From: Streptomyces sp. V4I2
GTDB taxonomy: Bacteria; Actinomycetota; Actinomycetes; Streptomycetales; Streptomycetaceae
Direction: 5' to 3'
NCBI RefSeq assembly: GCF_030817655.1
Contig: NZ_JAUSZM010000003.1
Coordinates: 4,340,001-4,404,000 of the forward strand
Length of the DNA: 64,000 nt
Position 1 is the first letter of the stretch; the number at the start of each line of letters is the position of its first letter. The notes below the pieces were generated by a model that did no database searches, was not told where the DNA came from, and was given only the letters and a program-made list of their open reading frames with translations. Shown piece by piece: positions 56,577 to 64,000 of this stretch. The translations under genes and the position numbers were made by a program.

Positions 56577-56920
56577 GTGTGGTGCGCCTTCCTCCATGCC
56601 GACCCGGGCCTCTCGTCGGCCTCGGACCGGGTTCCGATCCCCCCGGATTGATGGAGCTGAGCGGGCCTCGCGGGCCCGCTCGTGCCTGGCCGGCGATCCG
56701 CCGGCTCGGTGGCGCACCCGGCCGAACATTCGGGTGGTGTTCGCCGGGCGGTCGTGAAGATTTATCACGGCCGCAATGATGATCGCCTGAGCGACGTGTG
56801 GCGCAGCACACAGGGAGAGTTGGACAAAAGCCACCCTGGAGGGGCATAGGTGTCCGTCACGGTGACGTGATCGTTATCCGGATTTGAGCGTCCGCTGAGC
56901 GAACACACAACCGTCACAAG
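56577..56920. other. 344-nt spacer upstream of the permease
   Basis: This should contain the permease promoter. Seen in it: a perfect palindrome CGTCAC-G-GTGACG at 56855-56867, and a hairpin GAGCGGGCC/GGCCCGCTC at about 56662-56685. The palindrome may be an operator. No gene was supported. Confidence 0.5.
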
Positions 56921-57524
56921 TCAGGGCATGAGTGTCGAAACGAGGGTCTCCTGGAGCCCGCCCAGCCACAGATACGCCATGACCATCGGCTTGCGGGGAT
57001 CCTCGTCCGGCAGGCGGTAGAGAAGGTCCGTGTCCTCTTCGTCCGTGATGTCCAGCCGGGAACCGATCGCCAGGCGCAGGTCGTTGAGGGCGCCGAGCCA
57101 CTGCGTGGACTGCTCCGGGGACAGCTTGAGAACCGCCCCGCCCTCGCCCGCGGCGTTGAGCTCGTCCAGGGCGCGGATCACCGCGAGGGCGTTCTCGCGC
57201 TTGCCGGCCCGCAGGTCGTTCTCGGTGTAGCGGCGGAACTCGGAGGAGTACGCCCGCTGTTCCTCGGCCTCCTTGGGACCCGGGGTGCCCTCGGGGTCGC
57301 TGTAGGCGTCCGGGAAGAGACGCATCAGGACGGGATCGGAGGGCGGCTCGCTGGGGCCGTCGGCGAAGAGCTCGGCGAGCGGGTCCTCGGGGGCGTCCTC
57401 GCCGGGGCCGGGGCCGATGAGCTCCAGGAGCTGGACGGCCAGCGACCGGATGATGGAGATCTCGACGTCGTCGAGGGCGACGGCCGCGCCGCCGCCGGGA
57501 GAGCGGTTCGAATTGTCCTGGCAT
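56921..57524 (-). pseudogene. DUF2017 protein gene with a one-base frameshift near its start
   Basis: From ATG 57522-57524 the frame reads MPGQFEPLS and then runs into Arg-rich out-of-frame text. One base away, after the CTCTCCCGG at about 57,495-57,505, the normal DUF2017 protein continues: 'GGGAAVALDDVEISIIRSLA', 'VQLLELIGPGPGEDAPEDPL', ... 'PVLMRLFPDAYSDPEG', 'RYTENDLRAGKRENALAVIR', ending 'LGGLQETLVSTLMP'. The second frame has no usable start before 57325. One extra C in the CCC run explains it. Either a recent mutation or a sequencing error. In actinobacteria this gene normally follows clpS, as here. Confidence 0.85.
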
Positions 57525-57538
57525 CAGGGGTTATCGCT

Positions 57539-57584
57539 ACTTCCGGTCCTGCGGGCGGCTGGGGCGGGTCACTTCCGGTCCTGC
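57539..57584. repeat. 14-bp direct repeat duplicating the clpS tail
   Basis: ACTTCCGGTCCTGC occurs at 57539-57552 and 57571-57584, 32 bp apart. The right copy is the clpS C-terminus and stop (QDRK-stop on the minus strand); the left copy lies in the 45-nt spacer before the DUF2017 gene. Confidence 0.9.
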
Positions 57585-57877
57585 TGGAGGGTGGCCCACA
57601 GGCCGTAGCCGTGCATCGCCTGCACGTCGCGTTCCATCTCCTCGCGACTGCCGCTGGACACGACCGCCCGGCCCTTGTGGTGGACGTCGAGCATGAGCTT
57701 GGTGGCCTTGTCCTTGGAGTAGCCGAAGTACGACTGGAAGACGTACGTCACATAGCTCATGAGGTTGACGGGGTCGTTGTGGACGATGGTGACCCAGGGG
57801 ACGTCCGGCTCGGGGACGGCGAAGACCTCCTCCGCCGACTCGGTGCGTTCGATCTCTACGGGAGCGGGTGACGTCAC
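57569..57877 (-). CDS. clpS: ATP-dependent Clp protease adaptor ClpS
   Basis: A 102-residue adaptor that brings N-degron substrates to ClpAP/ClpCP. Core text: 'PWVTIVHNDPVNLMSYVTYV' with Asn/Asp of the N-degron pocket, 'FQSYFGYSKDKATKLMLDVH', 'HKGRAVVSSGSREEMERDVQ' and 'MHGYGLWATLQ'. The N-terminal 20 residues are acidic and flexible. GTG 57875-57877 (VTSPAPVEIE) is the start. DUF2017 follows on the same strand. Divergent from pncB. Confidence 0.96.
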   Translation of the reverse strand: MTSPAPVEIERTESAEEVFAVPEPDVPWVTIVHNDPVNLMSYVTYVFQSYFGYSKDKATKLMLDVHHKGRAVVSSGSREEMERDVQAMHGYGLWATLQQDRK

Positions 57878-57943
57878 ATGGCCATGCTGCCACGCATGCC
57901 ACAAATCGTCACACTGACGCAAATGGAGGTAGCATCTCCTGCC

Positions 57944-59290
57944 ATGAACACAGCGGACCTTGGGCTGCCGGTGGACGTTCCCTCGACAGCGCTCTTCACG
58001 GACCAGTACGAGCTCACGATGCTGCAGGCCGCCCTGAAGGCGGGTACCGCCGAACGGCGCAGCGTGTTCGAGGTCTTCACCCGGCGACTGCCGGAGGGGC
58101 GGCGCTACGGCGTCGTCGCGGGCACCGGCCGGGTGCTGGACGCGGTGGAGAACTTCCGTTTCGACGCGGACGTCCTCGGCTTCCTGCGCGAGGGCGGCAT
58201 CGTCGACGACGAGACCCTGGACTGGCTCGCCTCGTACCGTTTCTCGGGTGACATCTGGGGCTATCCGGAGGGGGAGGTGTACTTCCCGGGCTCGCCGATC
58301 ATGCGGGTCGAGGGCTCCTTCGCCGAGTGCGTGCTCCTGGAGACCGTGATCCTGTCGATCCTCAACCACGACTCGGCGATCGCCGCGGCCGCCTCCCGGA
58401 TGTCCTCCGCCGCCGGGGAGCGCCCCCTGATCGAGATGGGCGCCCGCCGCACCCACGAGCTGGCCGCGGTCGCCGCCGCGCGCGCCGCGTACGTCGGCGG
58501 CTTCACCACCACCTCCGACCTGGCGGCGGGCTTCCGCTACGGCATCCCCACGGTGGGCACGAGCGCGCACGCCTTCACCCTGCTCCACGACCAGGAACGG
58601 GACGCCTTCCAGGCCCAGGTGAACTCGCTGGGCCGGGGCACCACGCTGCTGGTGGACACCTACGACGTCACCGAGGCCGTCCGTACGGCCGTCGAGGTCG
58701 CCGGGCCCGAACTGGGCGCGGTGCGCATCGACTCCGGTGACCTGCTGCTGGTCGCGTACCGGGTGCGGCAGCAGCTGGACGAGCTGGGCGCGACGGACAC
58801 CCGGATCATCGTGACCTCCGACCTGGACGAGTACGCCATCGCCTCGCTCGCGGCGGCGCCCGTGGACGCGTACGGCGTCGGCACCCAGCTGGTGACCGGT
58901 TCCGGGCACCCGACCTGCTCGATGGTCTACAAGCTGGTCGCCCGCGCCGAGTCCGCCGACCTCAAGGCCCCGCTGGTGCCGGTGGCGAAGAAGTCGTCCG
59001 GCGGCAAGACGTCCATCGGCGGCCGCAAGTGGGCGGCGCGGCGTCTGGACGAGTACGGGATCGCGGAGGCGGAGGTCGTCGGCACCGGGCCGGTGCCGGG
59101 CGAACTCGTCGACCGGCAGCTGCTCGTCGAGCTGGTCAAGGCCGGTGAGGTCGTCGCGCGGGAGCCGCTGGACGTCGTACGCGACCGGCACGCGGCCGCC
59201 CGGGCCAACCTGCCGCTGTCGGCGACGCAGTTGTCGCGCGGAGAACCGGTCATCCCGACGGAGTACGTGCACGGGCGCTCGGGTAGCTAG
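57944..59290 (+). CDS. pncB: nicotinate phosphoribosyltransferase
   Basis: A 448-residue enzyme that joins nicotinate and PRPP to nicotinate mononucleotide in NAD salvage. Family text: 'STALFTDQYELTMLQAALK', 'SVFEVFTRRLPEGRRYGVVA', 'LIEMGARRTHELAAVAAARA' (substrate-binding R-R-T-H), 'GIPTVGTSAHAFTLL' with the His phosphorylated in the family, 'GAVRIDSGDLLLVAY' and 'DAYGVGTQLVTGSG'. ATG 57944 lies 14 nt after GGAGGT; ATG 57923 is possible. The nicotinamidase gene follows at 148 nt, giving two successive steps. Confidence 0.96.
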   Translation: MNTADLGLPVDVPSTALFTDQYELTMLQAALKAGTAERRSVFEVFTRRLPEGRRYGVVAGTGRVLDAVENFRFDADVLGFLREGGIVDDETLDWLASYRFSGDIWGYPEGEVYFPGSPIMRVEGSFAECVLLETVILSILNHDSAIAAAASRMSSAAGERPLIEMGARRTHELAAVAAARAAYVGGFTTTSDLAAGFRYGIPTVGTSAHAFTLLHDQERDAFQAQVNSLGRGTTLLVDTYDVTEAVRTAVEVAGPELGAVRIDSGDLLLVAYRVRQQLDELGATDTRIIVTSDLDEYAIASLAAAPVDAYGVGTQLVTGSGHPTCSMVYKLVARAESADLKAPLVPVAKKSSGGKTSIGGRKWAARRLDEYGIAEAEVVGTGPVPGELVDRQLLVELVKAGEVVAREPLDVVRDRHAAARANLPLSATQLSRGEPVIPTEYVHGRSGS

Positions 59291-59438
59291 AGCCTGACAC
59301 AGGATCCGAAGCGGGGTCGTGCTTCACGCCCTGCCGTGCCCCCTCCCGTCCCGCCCCACAAGTCCGTAGGCTCGGAGGTTCACCGGCCGGGCCCGCACCC
59401 CTTCTCCGCCCCGACCCCATAGTCGAAGGACACCGACC

Positions 59439-60026
59439 ATGCGCCGCGCCTTGATCGTCGTTGACGTGCAGAACGACTTCTGCGAAGGGGGCAGTCTCGC
59501 AGTGGCCGGGGGTGCCGATGTGGCCGCCGCCGTCACCGAGCTGATCGGGCAGGCGGCCGGCTCCGGCTACCAGCACGTGGTGGCCACCCGCGACCACCAC
59601 ATCGCCCCCGGCGGCCACTTCGCCGACAACCCCGACTACGCCCACTCCTGGCCCGCGCACTGCGTCGCCGGCACCGAGGGCGTCGGCTTCCACCCGAACT
59701 TCGCCCCGGCCGTCGCCTCCGGCGCGGTCGACGCCGTCTTCGACAAGGGGGCGTACGCGGCGGCCTACAGCGGCTTCGAGGGCGCCGACGAGAACGGCGT
59801 GACGCTCGCCGACTGGCTGCGCGCCCGGCAGGTCGAGGAGGTCGACGTCGTCGGCATCGCGACCGACCACTGCGTGCGCGCCACCGCCCTGGACGCGGCC
59901 CGCGAGGGCTTCCGTACGCAGGTGCTGCTGGACCTCACGGCCGGGGTGGCCGAGGAGACCACCGAGCGGGCCGTCGAGGAGCTGCGCGCGGCGGGCGTGG
60001 AGCTGACCGGGAAGCCGGTCGTCTAG
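59439..60026 (+). CDS. pncA: nicotinamidase (isochorismatase family)
   Basis: A 195-residue amidase that converts nicotinamide to nicotinate, the substrate of the neighbouring PncB. Catalytic residues: Asp9 in 'LIVVDVQNDFCEGG', Lys in 'VFDKGAYAAAYSGF', and the nucleophilic Cys in 'GIATDHCVRATALDAA' (T-D-H-C-V). Metal ligands Asp and His are in 'VATRDHHIAPGGHF'. Length is typical. ATG 59439. A tandem repeat array follows the stop. Confidence 0.96.
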   Translation: MRRALIVVDVQNDFCEGGSLAVAGGADVAAAVTELIGQAAGSGYQHVVATRDHHIAPGGHFADNPDYAHSWPAHCVAGTEGVGFHPNFAPAVASGAVDAVFDKGAYAAAYSGFEGADENGVTLADWLRARQVEEVDVVGIATDHCVRATALDAAREGFRTQVLLDLTAGVAEETTERAVEELRAAGVELTGKPVV

Positions 60027-60030
60027 AGAG

Positions 60031-60070
60031 CCCGCGCAGCCCCGCGCAGCCCCGCGCAGCCCCGCGGAGC
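60031..60070. repeat. four tandem 10-bp repeats after pncA
   Basis: CCCGCGCAGC three times (60031-60060), then CCCGCGGAGC (60061-60070), directly after the pncA stop. No dyad symmetry within a unit; role unknown. Confidence 0.9.
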
Positions 60071-60079
60071 CCGGCGCCG

Positions 60080-60421
60080 TCACGCCGGGGCCGGGGGGCG
60101 TCTGAGCAACGCCCTGATCGGGTGCCAGAGCTCCTGGACGAGCTCCGGTCCGCCGACAGCGTTGTCAGGGGCCATACGCCATATCAGGCCGTCCGGATGG
60201 TGCAGGACCGCGGTGATCTCGTCGGGGGTCGGCGGGGCGGCGTTGCCGCGCAGGTAGACCGCCCGCATGCCGAGGTTGCGGAGCCTGGTCAGGGCGCGCG
60301 CACGGTTCTGGGCGTGGACGAGGAAGCGGACACTGCCCGTGCCGTCGGCGGTGGGACTGGGCAGGTTCAATGCCACCACCACGCTGCCGGTCGGCAGCTT
60401 GCAGAAACCTCCTGCGGCCAT
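60080..60421 (-). CDS. hypothetical protein, 113 residues
   Basis: A soluble protein that I do not recognise as a named family. It has 'GSVVVALNLPSPTADGTGSV', 'RFLVHAQNRARALTRLRNLG', 'MRAVYLRGNAAPPTPDEITA' and 'VLHHPDGLIWRMAP', a compact alpha/beta pattern, and ends in a basic Pro/Arg tail. Composition supports real coding. ATG 60419-60421 has GGAGG about 4 nt inside the coding side only; the upstream ribosome-binding site is weak. Single gene convergent with pncA. Confidence 0.65.
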   Translation of the reverse strand: MAAGGFCKLPTGSVVVALNLPSPTADGTGSVRFLVHAQNRARALTRLRNLGMRAVYLRGNAAPPTPDEITAVLHHPDGLIWRMAPDNAVGGPELVQELWHPIRALLRRPPAPA

Positions 60422-60554
60422 GCGGTCACACCCCCGTGCGAGTCGGCGTCAACATCGGTGTCAATAAGAGAACCACAGGACGCACCTAAACACGATCGGC
60501 GGCAACCCGCCAGGGGGTCACCGCCGATACGCTTCTGACCTGCGAAAATACTGT

Positions 60555-62900
60555 CTACTTCGCGGACGGTCCGACCTGGAGCGTGATCGTCGAGCCGCTC
60601 AGCGGCTCCTTGACGATCTTGATCCGGGTGTCGGTGTCAGTGACCCTGACGCCCGCGAGCGGGGTCGACTCGTCGTAGTACGCCGACGTGCCGTCGTCGA
60701 AGACCGGGACTCCGGGACGTGACTTGATCTTCGTGGCGACGCCCGCGTTGTGGAGCGTGAGCGCGTCCGTCGGGTACCAGCTGAAGGTCGAGTCGAAGGA
60801 CTGGACGCGGTTGCGCATCAGCGTGCCGTCCGACCACTTCAGCGGCGTCGGGTGGGAGTCGACCGGCAGGATCAGACCCTCACCGGGGTGCTGGCTGGTG
60901 TTGTCGTCGGCCTGGGAGGTGTCCCACTTCCAGATCAACAGGCCGTTCTGGTACGCGTAGTGCTCCACCCAGTCCGGACGGGTCGTCGAGAAGCCGAAGT
61001 TGTACGGGCCGACCTTGAGGGTCTTGTCGTACGACACGTACTGGCGGTTCTCGGCGATGTAGTACTGCGCGTAGTCGTCGGTGATGGCCGCGCCGATGCG
61101 GGAGAAGCCGTTCGCCGTCCAGGCCGCGTCCGCGGACTCGGCGGTGTCGGAGAACAGGGCGGCGCCGTCGGCGGTCACCGTGATCCGGTCGGCCGCGAAG
61201 CCCTTCTGGGCCACGCCGCCGTCGGTGGCGTAGCGGAAGCGCAGGTCGACCTTCTGGCCCGCGTAGGCGTCCAGCGGGTAGGTCAGCTTCTGGTAGGCGT
61301 CCACCGTGCCGGTGAGGGCGGGCTTGCCGCTGCCGTCGCGCGGGACGGCGGTGCCGTCGGCCAGAGTGCCGTCGATCGGCGTCCAGTTGGTGCCGCCGTC
61401 GGTGGAGACCTCGGTGTAGAGGTAGTCGTAGTCGGCCTCGATGTCCCACCAGCCGTCGAGGGTCAGCGCCGCCGACGCCTTGCCGGTCAGGTCGACCGTG
61501 CGGGCCAGGGTGTTGCGGAGGTTGTCGCCGCTGCCGCTCCACCACTGGGTGGCGCCCTGGGCCGGGGTGACCACCTCGGTGGTGACCTTCTTGTCGGGCA
61601 GCTGCACGATGAGGGCCTGCGGGTTCTTGGTGTTGTACTCCGCGACGCCCAGCGTGTGGGTGGACTTGGCGCCGGCCTTGGCCACGTCGTAGTCCAGCCA
61701 GCCCAGTTGCAGCTTGTCCCAGGCGTTCATGTCGCCGGGCAGGTCGCCGATGGAGTCCTTGCCGGTGCCGAGCCAGGAGCCGGACGACATCAGCGTCCAG
61801 AAGCCGGTGGAGTTCTCGCCGCCGCCGGAGGTGTCGTACTCGTCGGGCAGGCCGAGGTCGTGGCCGTACTCGTGGGCGAAGACGCCGAGTCCGCCGTTCT
61901 CGGGCTGGATGGTGTAGTCGCCGACCCAGATGCCGGTGTCGCCGATCTGGGCGCCGCCGAGCTTGTTGGTGTCGGGGCCTGTTGAACCGGCGTCGGTGCC
62001 GAACGCGTACCAGCGGTGGGCCCAGATCGCGTCCGCGCCCTGGGCGCCGCCGCCGGCGGACTCGTCCTCACCGGCGTGCACGATCTGGAAGTGGTCGATG
62101 TAGCCGTCGGCCTCGTTGAAGTCGCCGTCGGCGTCGAAGTCGTAGCGGTCCCACTGGTCGAACTCGGCCAGCTCCGCCTTGATCTCGGCGGCGGTGTCAC
62201 CGGCGGCCTCGCGCTCGGCGACCCAGGCGTCGACGCCGTCCTGCACCGCGTACCAGGCGCCGGTGGCGGCGTCGTTGGAGCCGTAACGGGCCTCGTTGTA
62301 GGGGACCTTGACCCAGTCGGTGACCTCGCCCTCGACCGAGTAGCGGCCCGAGGACTGCTTCTCGTAGTACTTCTTGAGGGACTCGGTGTTCTTGCCGGTG
62401 CCGAAGTACAGGTCCTGGAAGTGCGCCTGGTTGTAGTCCGCCTGCCAGGCCGTGCTGTTGTCCACCGCGCGGTCGGGCTCGGCTATCTCGTTGTGCAGCG
62501 GGCCGACCGTGCCGCCGTAGCGGCTGTCGATCTGGTCGCCGAACTCGACGAGGATCGTGAAGATCTTGTCGGTCTTCTCGCGGCCGAGCTCGACGTACTT
62601 GTCCTTGCCCTTGGAGCCGTCGAGCTGGACGACCTTCGAGCCGTCCCGGTCCCTGACCGTGGCGGCACCGGATATGACCTGGTCGAGTGCTTCCTTGCGC
62701 TGCGCCTCCTGGGTCTTGGACAGAGGGCCGTCGAGGTCGTGTTCCCGGCTCTTCGCCGGCTGCGGGTCGTGCCCGTCGGCGGCAGCGGGTGCGGCGGCCG
62801 GATCGGCCTGCGCCACCGCGAAGGTGGAGATGGTGGCGGTGGCGGCGGCGAGCGCCACGACAGTCGCGGCGGCTCTGAGCTGCCAGGGTCTACTGGTCAC
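60555..62900 (-). CDS. secreted M6-family metalloprotease (immune-inhibitor-A-like)
   Basis: A 781-residue secreted protease. A signal peptide covers residues 1-32 (AQA cleavage), followed by a propeptide. The M6 domain has 'VFAHEYGHDLGLPDEYD', where His343, Glu344 and His347 are zinc and catalytic residues; 'STGFWTLMSSGSWLG' provides the Met-turn-like region. Residues 430-780 form beta-sandwich modules of the immune inhibitor A type ('GWWDIEADYDYLYTEVSTDG', 'VDLRFRYATDGGVAQKGFAA'). Likely degrades proteins outside the cell. GTG 62898-62900 has GGGGAGA upstream. Confidence 0.93.
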   Translation of the reverse strand: MTSRPWQLRAAATVVALAAATATISTFAVAQADPAAAPAAADGHDPQPAKSREHDLDGPLSKTQEAQRKEALDQVISGAATVRDRDGSKVVQLDGSKGKDKYVELGREKTDKIFTILVEFGDQIDSRYGGTVGPLHNEIAEPDRAVDNSTAWQADYNQAHFQDLYFGTGKNTESLKKYYEKQSSGRYSVEGEVTDWVKVPYNEARYGSNDAATGAWYAVQDGVDAWVAEREAAGDTAAEIKAELAEFDQWDRYDFDADGDFNEADGYIDHFQIVHAGEDESAGGGAQGADAIWAHRWYAFGTDAGSTGPDTNKLGGAQIGDTGIWVGDYTIQPENGGLGVFAHEYGHDLGLPDEYDTSGGGENSTGFWTLMSSGSWLGTGKDSIGDLPGDMNAWDKLQLGWLDYDVAKAGAKSTHTLGVAEYNTKNPQALIVQLPDKKVTTEVVTPAQGATQWWSGSGDNLRNTLARTVDLTGKASAALTLDGWWDIEADYDYLYTEVSTDGGTNWTPIDGTLADGTAVPRDGSGKPALTGTVDAYQKLTYPLDAYAGQKVDLRFRYATDGGVAQKGFAADRITVTADGAALFSDTAESADAAWTANGFSRIGAAITDDYAQYYIAENRQYVSYDKTLKVGPYNFGFSTTRPDWVEHYAYQNGLLIWKWDTSQADDNTSQHPGEGLILPVDSHPTPLKWSDGTLMRNRVQSFDSTFSWYPTDALTLHNAGVATKIKSRPGVPVFDDGTSAYYDESTPLAGVRVTDTDTRIKIVKEPLSGSTITLQVGPSAK

Positions 62901-63235
62901 TTCAGTCTCTCCCCATTGGTCAAGTGCCGGTATTCGACTAAAGGTTGGGGAGAAAAGACAGACCTTGACTTGAGCACGCCAATTGCACTATGCGGAGGCC
63001 GAGTTCACATTGCGGACACATGACGGAGTGCCGAACAGGCGCGCGAGTCCGTCCACTTCCTGGACGTCATGACTCCGTGCGCCCCCCATGCTCCGGCACT
63101 GTTGGTCAGGTCACGCTTACTGTTCGTTCCACTCGGGCATGCAGGCGATTAGAGTCGATTGGCGGAACGCCCGGAATACGGCGGAAAGCCAGGCCGACAC
63201 CCCCCGTGGACCCCACTTCTGAGGACACGATTGAC
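62901..63235. other. 335-nt divergent spacer
   Basis: Separates the secreted protease from a small membrane-protein gene and must hold both promoters. TAGAGT near 63148 is a possible -10 for the rightward gene, but I found no matching -35. No gene, hairpin of note or recognised operator. Confidence 0.4.
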
Positions 63236-63538
63236 ATGCCTCGTCCGACTGTCACGCCTCGCCCGACGGCCGCACAGCTCGCCTACGGTTCGTGCACCGT
63301 GATTCTCTCGACGCTCGCCATGCTGCTGCTGTCACAGACGAGTTCGGGCGTGGGGATCGCGATCATCGCCTTCTCGGCGCTCGCCCTCGGGCTGCTGGTG
63401 GCGATGACCGTACCGGTGCACAAGCCCCGCGTGGTCGCGGTACACCGCCCCGCCACGGAAACGGCACAGGCGCCCGTACCGGCCTCGGTCGCCTCGGTGG
63501 CATCCGAACATCCCGTGCACGAGCGCGCTGCGTCCTGA
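63236..63538 (+). CDS. small two-span membrane protein of unknown function
   Basis: A 100-residue protein. A Pro/Thr/Arg-rich N-terminus is followed by two hydrophobic segments (about 14-32, 'AYGSCTVILSTLAMLLL', and 37-57, 'GVGIAIIAFSALALGLLVAM'), then a 40-residue Val/Ala/Pro-rich tail with basic residues. Similar small proteins occur near proteases in Streptomyces; no role known. ATG 63236 has GAGGA about 11 nt upstream. Convergent with the RDD gene. Confidence 0.7.
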   Translation: MPRPTVTPRPTAAQLAYGSCTVILSTLAMLLLSQTSSGVGIAIIAFSALALGLLVAMTVPVHKPRVVAVHRPATETAQAPVPASVASVASEHPVHERAAS

Positions 63539-63561
63539 CATAAGTCTTCTGTGGTCGGTGG

Positions 63562-64000
63562 TCAGGTGGTCCTGACCACCACCGTCTTCGCCGCCTTGTC
63601 GTGCAGGCCCTGCTTGTAGGGCTTGTCGAAGAAGCTCCAGCCGCCCGAGATCGCGGTCCAGATACAGGCGCAGCAGAACGCGAACGGGATCCACAGCACC
63701 GCCGAGCGGATCAGCGTGCTCTGCACGGACGGTGTGGCCCCGTTGTCCAGGTTGGCCACCCGCATGCCCAGCCACTTCTTGCCGAGCGTCTGCCCCGACT
63801 TGACGATCATGAAGGTGTCGTAGCCGATGTAGAGCAGGGCGGCGACCAGCGACTGACCGAGCGACTTGCCGTACTCCATGTCGTCGCCGTCCACGTTGTA
63901 CTCGTTGACGCCGAAGCCCCAGGTGAGCAGCCAGACGACGATGCCCACGAGGATCATGTCGATGATCCGGGCGAGCGTGCGCCGGCCGCTCTCGGCGAGC
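63562..64000 (-). CDS. RDD-family membrane protein, 5' end beyond window
   Basis: The visible 145 codons encode the bulk of an RDD domain. Coding enters from the window edge with 'LAESGRRTLARIIDMILVGI' (the R-x-x-D motif), then 'GYDTFMIVKSGQTLGKKWLG' with 'MRVANLDNG', and ends 'DKAAKTVVVRTT'. Three hydrophobic segments are seen. RDD proteins are predicted transporters or anchors; some exchange sodium. The start codon lies outside, so the N-terminal part cannot be judged. Confidence 0.88.
   Translation of the reverse strand, partial: LAESGRRTLARIIDMILVGIVVWLLTWGFGVNEYNVDGDDMEYGKSLGQSLVAALLYIGYDTFMIVKSGQTLGKKWLGMRVANLDNGATPSVQSTLIRSAVLWIPFAFCCACIWTAISGGWSFFDKPYKQGLHDKAAKTVVVRTT

Overview
The window is actinomycete chromosome, almost certainly Streptomyces: very high GC with strong third-position bias, GTG/TTG starts, a DasR-type GlcNAc operator set, a class E sortase, an SGNH esterase, many HxlR/TetR/XRE regulators and a set of housekeeping genes whose content is typical of Streptomyces chromosomes. 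I see no rRNA, CRISPR array, replication origin or intact transposon. The only RNA gene found is a tRNA-Leu(UAG).

Layout. 0-6.8 kb: truncated yidC paralogue and DUF6412 gene, an HxlR/MFS divergent pair with visible operators, a class E sortase, a secreted GH30-type galactanase, and a TetR/DUF1772 divergent pair with paired operators. 6.9-9.1 kb: an SDR/XRE divergent pair bracketed by two inverted, decayed IS5-type transposase 3' ends. 9.1-10.7 kb: a small membrane protein and a TPR/SEC-C protein. 10.8-16.7 kb: an accessory, partly AT-richer island with a cytosine-5 DNA methyltransferase converging on a four-gene operon (zinc-ribbon HNH-like protein, ParB-like protein, SNF2-type helicase, Vsr endonuclease). 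This is the best candidate for an undescribed defence system. 16.9-22.2 kb: accessory regulators and small proteins, including an ORF carrying a perfect 19-bp hairpin and a frameshifted gene. 22.2-29.1 kb: NmrA/HxlR pair, a GT2 glycosyltransferase, a large nested palindrome, DUF2267 and Hsp20 genes, and a Tat-exported alginate-lyase-like protein with a C-terminal LAxTG sorting signal. 29.1-32.6 kb: a NYN/FHA protein divergent from a Ser/Thr kinase, then an IS1380-family remnant. 32.6-44 kb: transporters, DUF445, SGNH esterase, an ABC-2 exporter operon and a class A penicillin-binding protein. 44-50.5 kb: bcp, a repeat-containing HNH nuclease beside tRNA-Leu, rdgB, rph, and the GlcNAc PTS locus (nagF, a nagE1-like remnant, nagE2) with three DasR-like sites. 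50.5-60 kb: cysM-cysO with a cysteine leader peptide, a LacI regulator and mec; an amino-acid permease; frameshifted DUF2017; clpS; pncB-pncA. 60-64 kb: a secreted M6 metalloprotease, a small membrane protein and a truncated RDD protein.

How the genes work together. The class E sortase could anchor the LAxTG protein. CysO, CysM and Mec form a protein-thiocarboxylate cysteine pathway, probably under attenuation by the leader peptide. NagF and NagE2 supply the IIB and IIC functions of GlcNAc uptake. PncA and PncB are successive NAD-salvage steps. Functions given for the 10.8-16.7 kb island are inferred from domains and gene order only.
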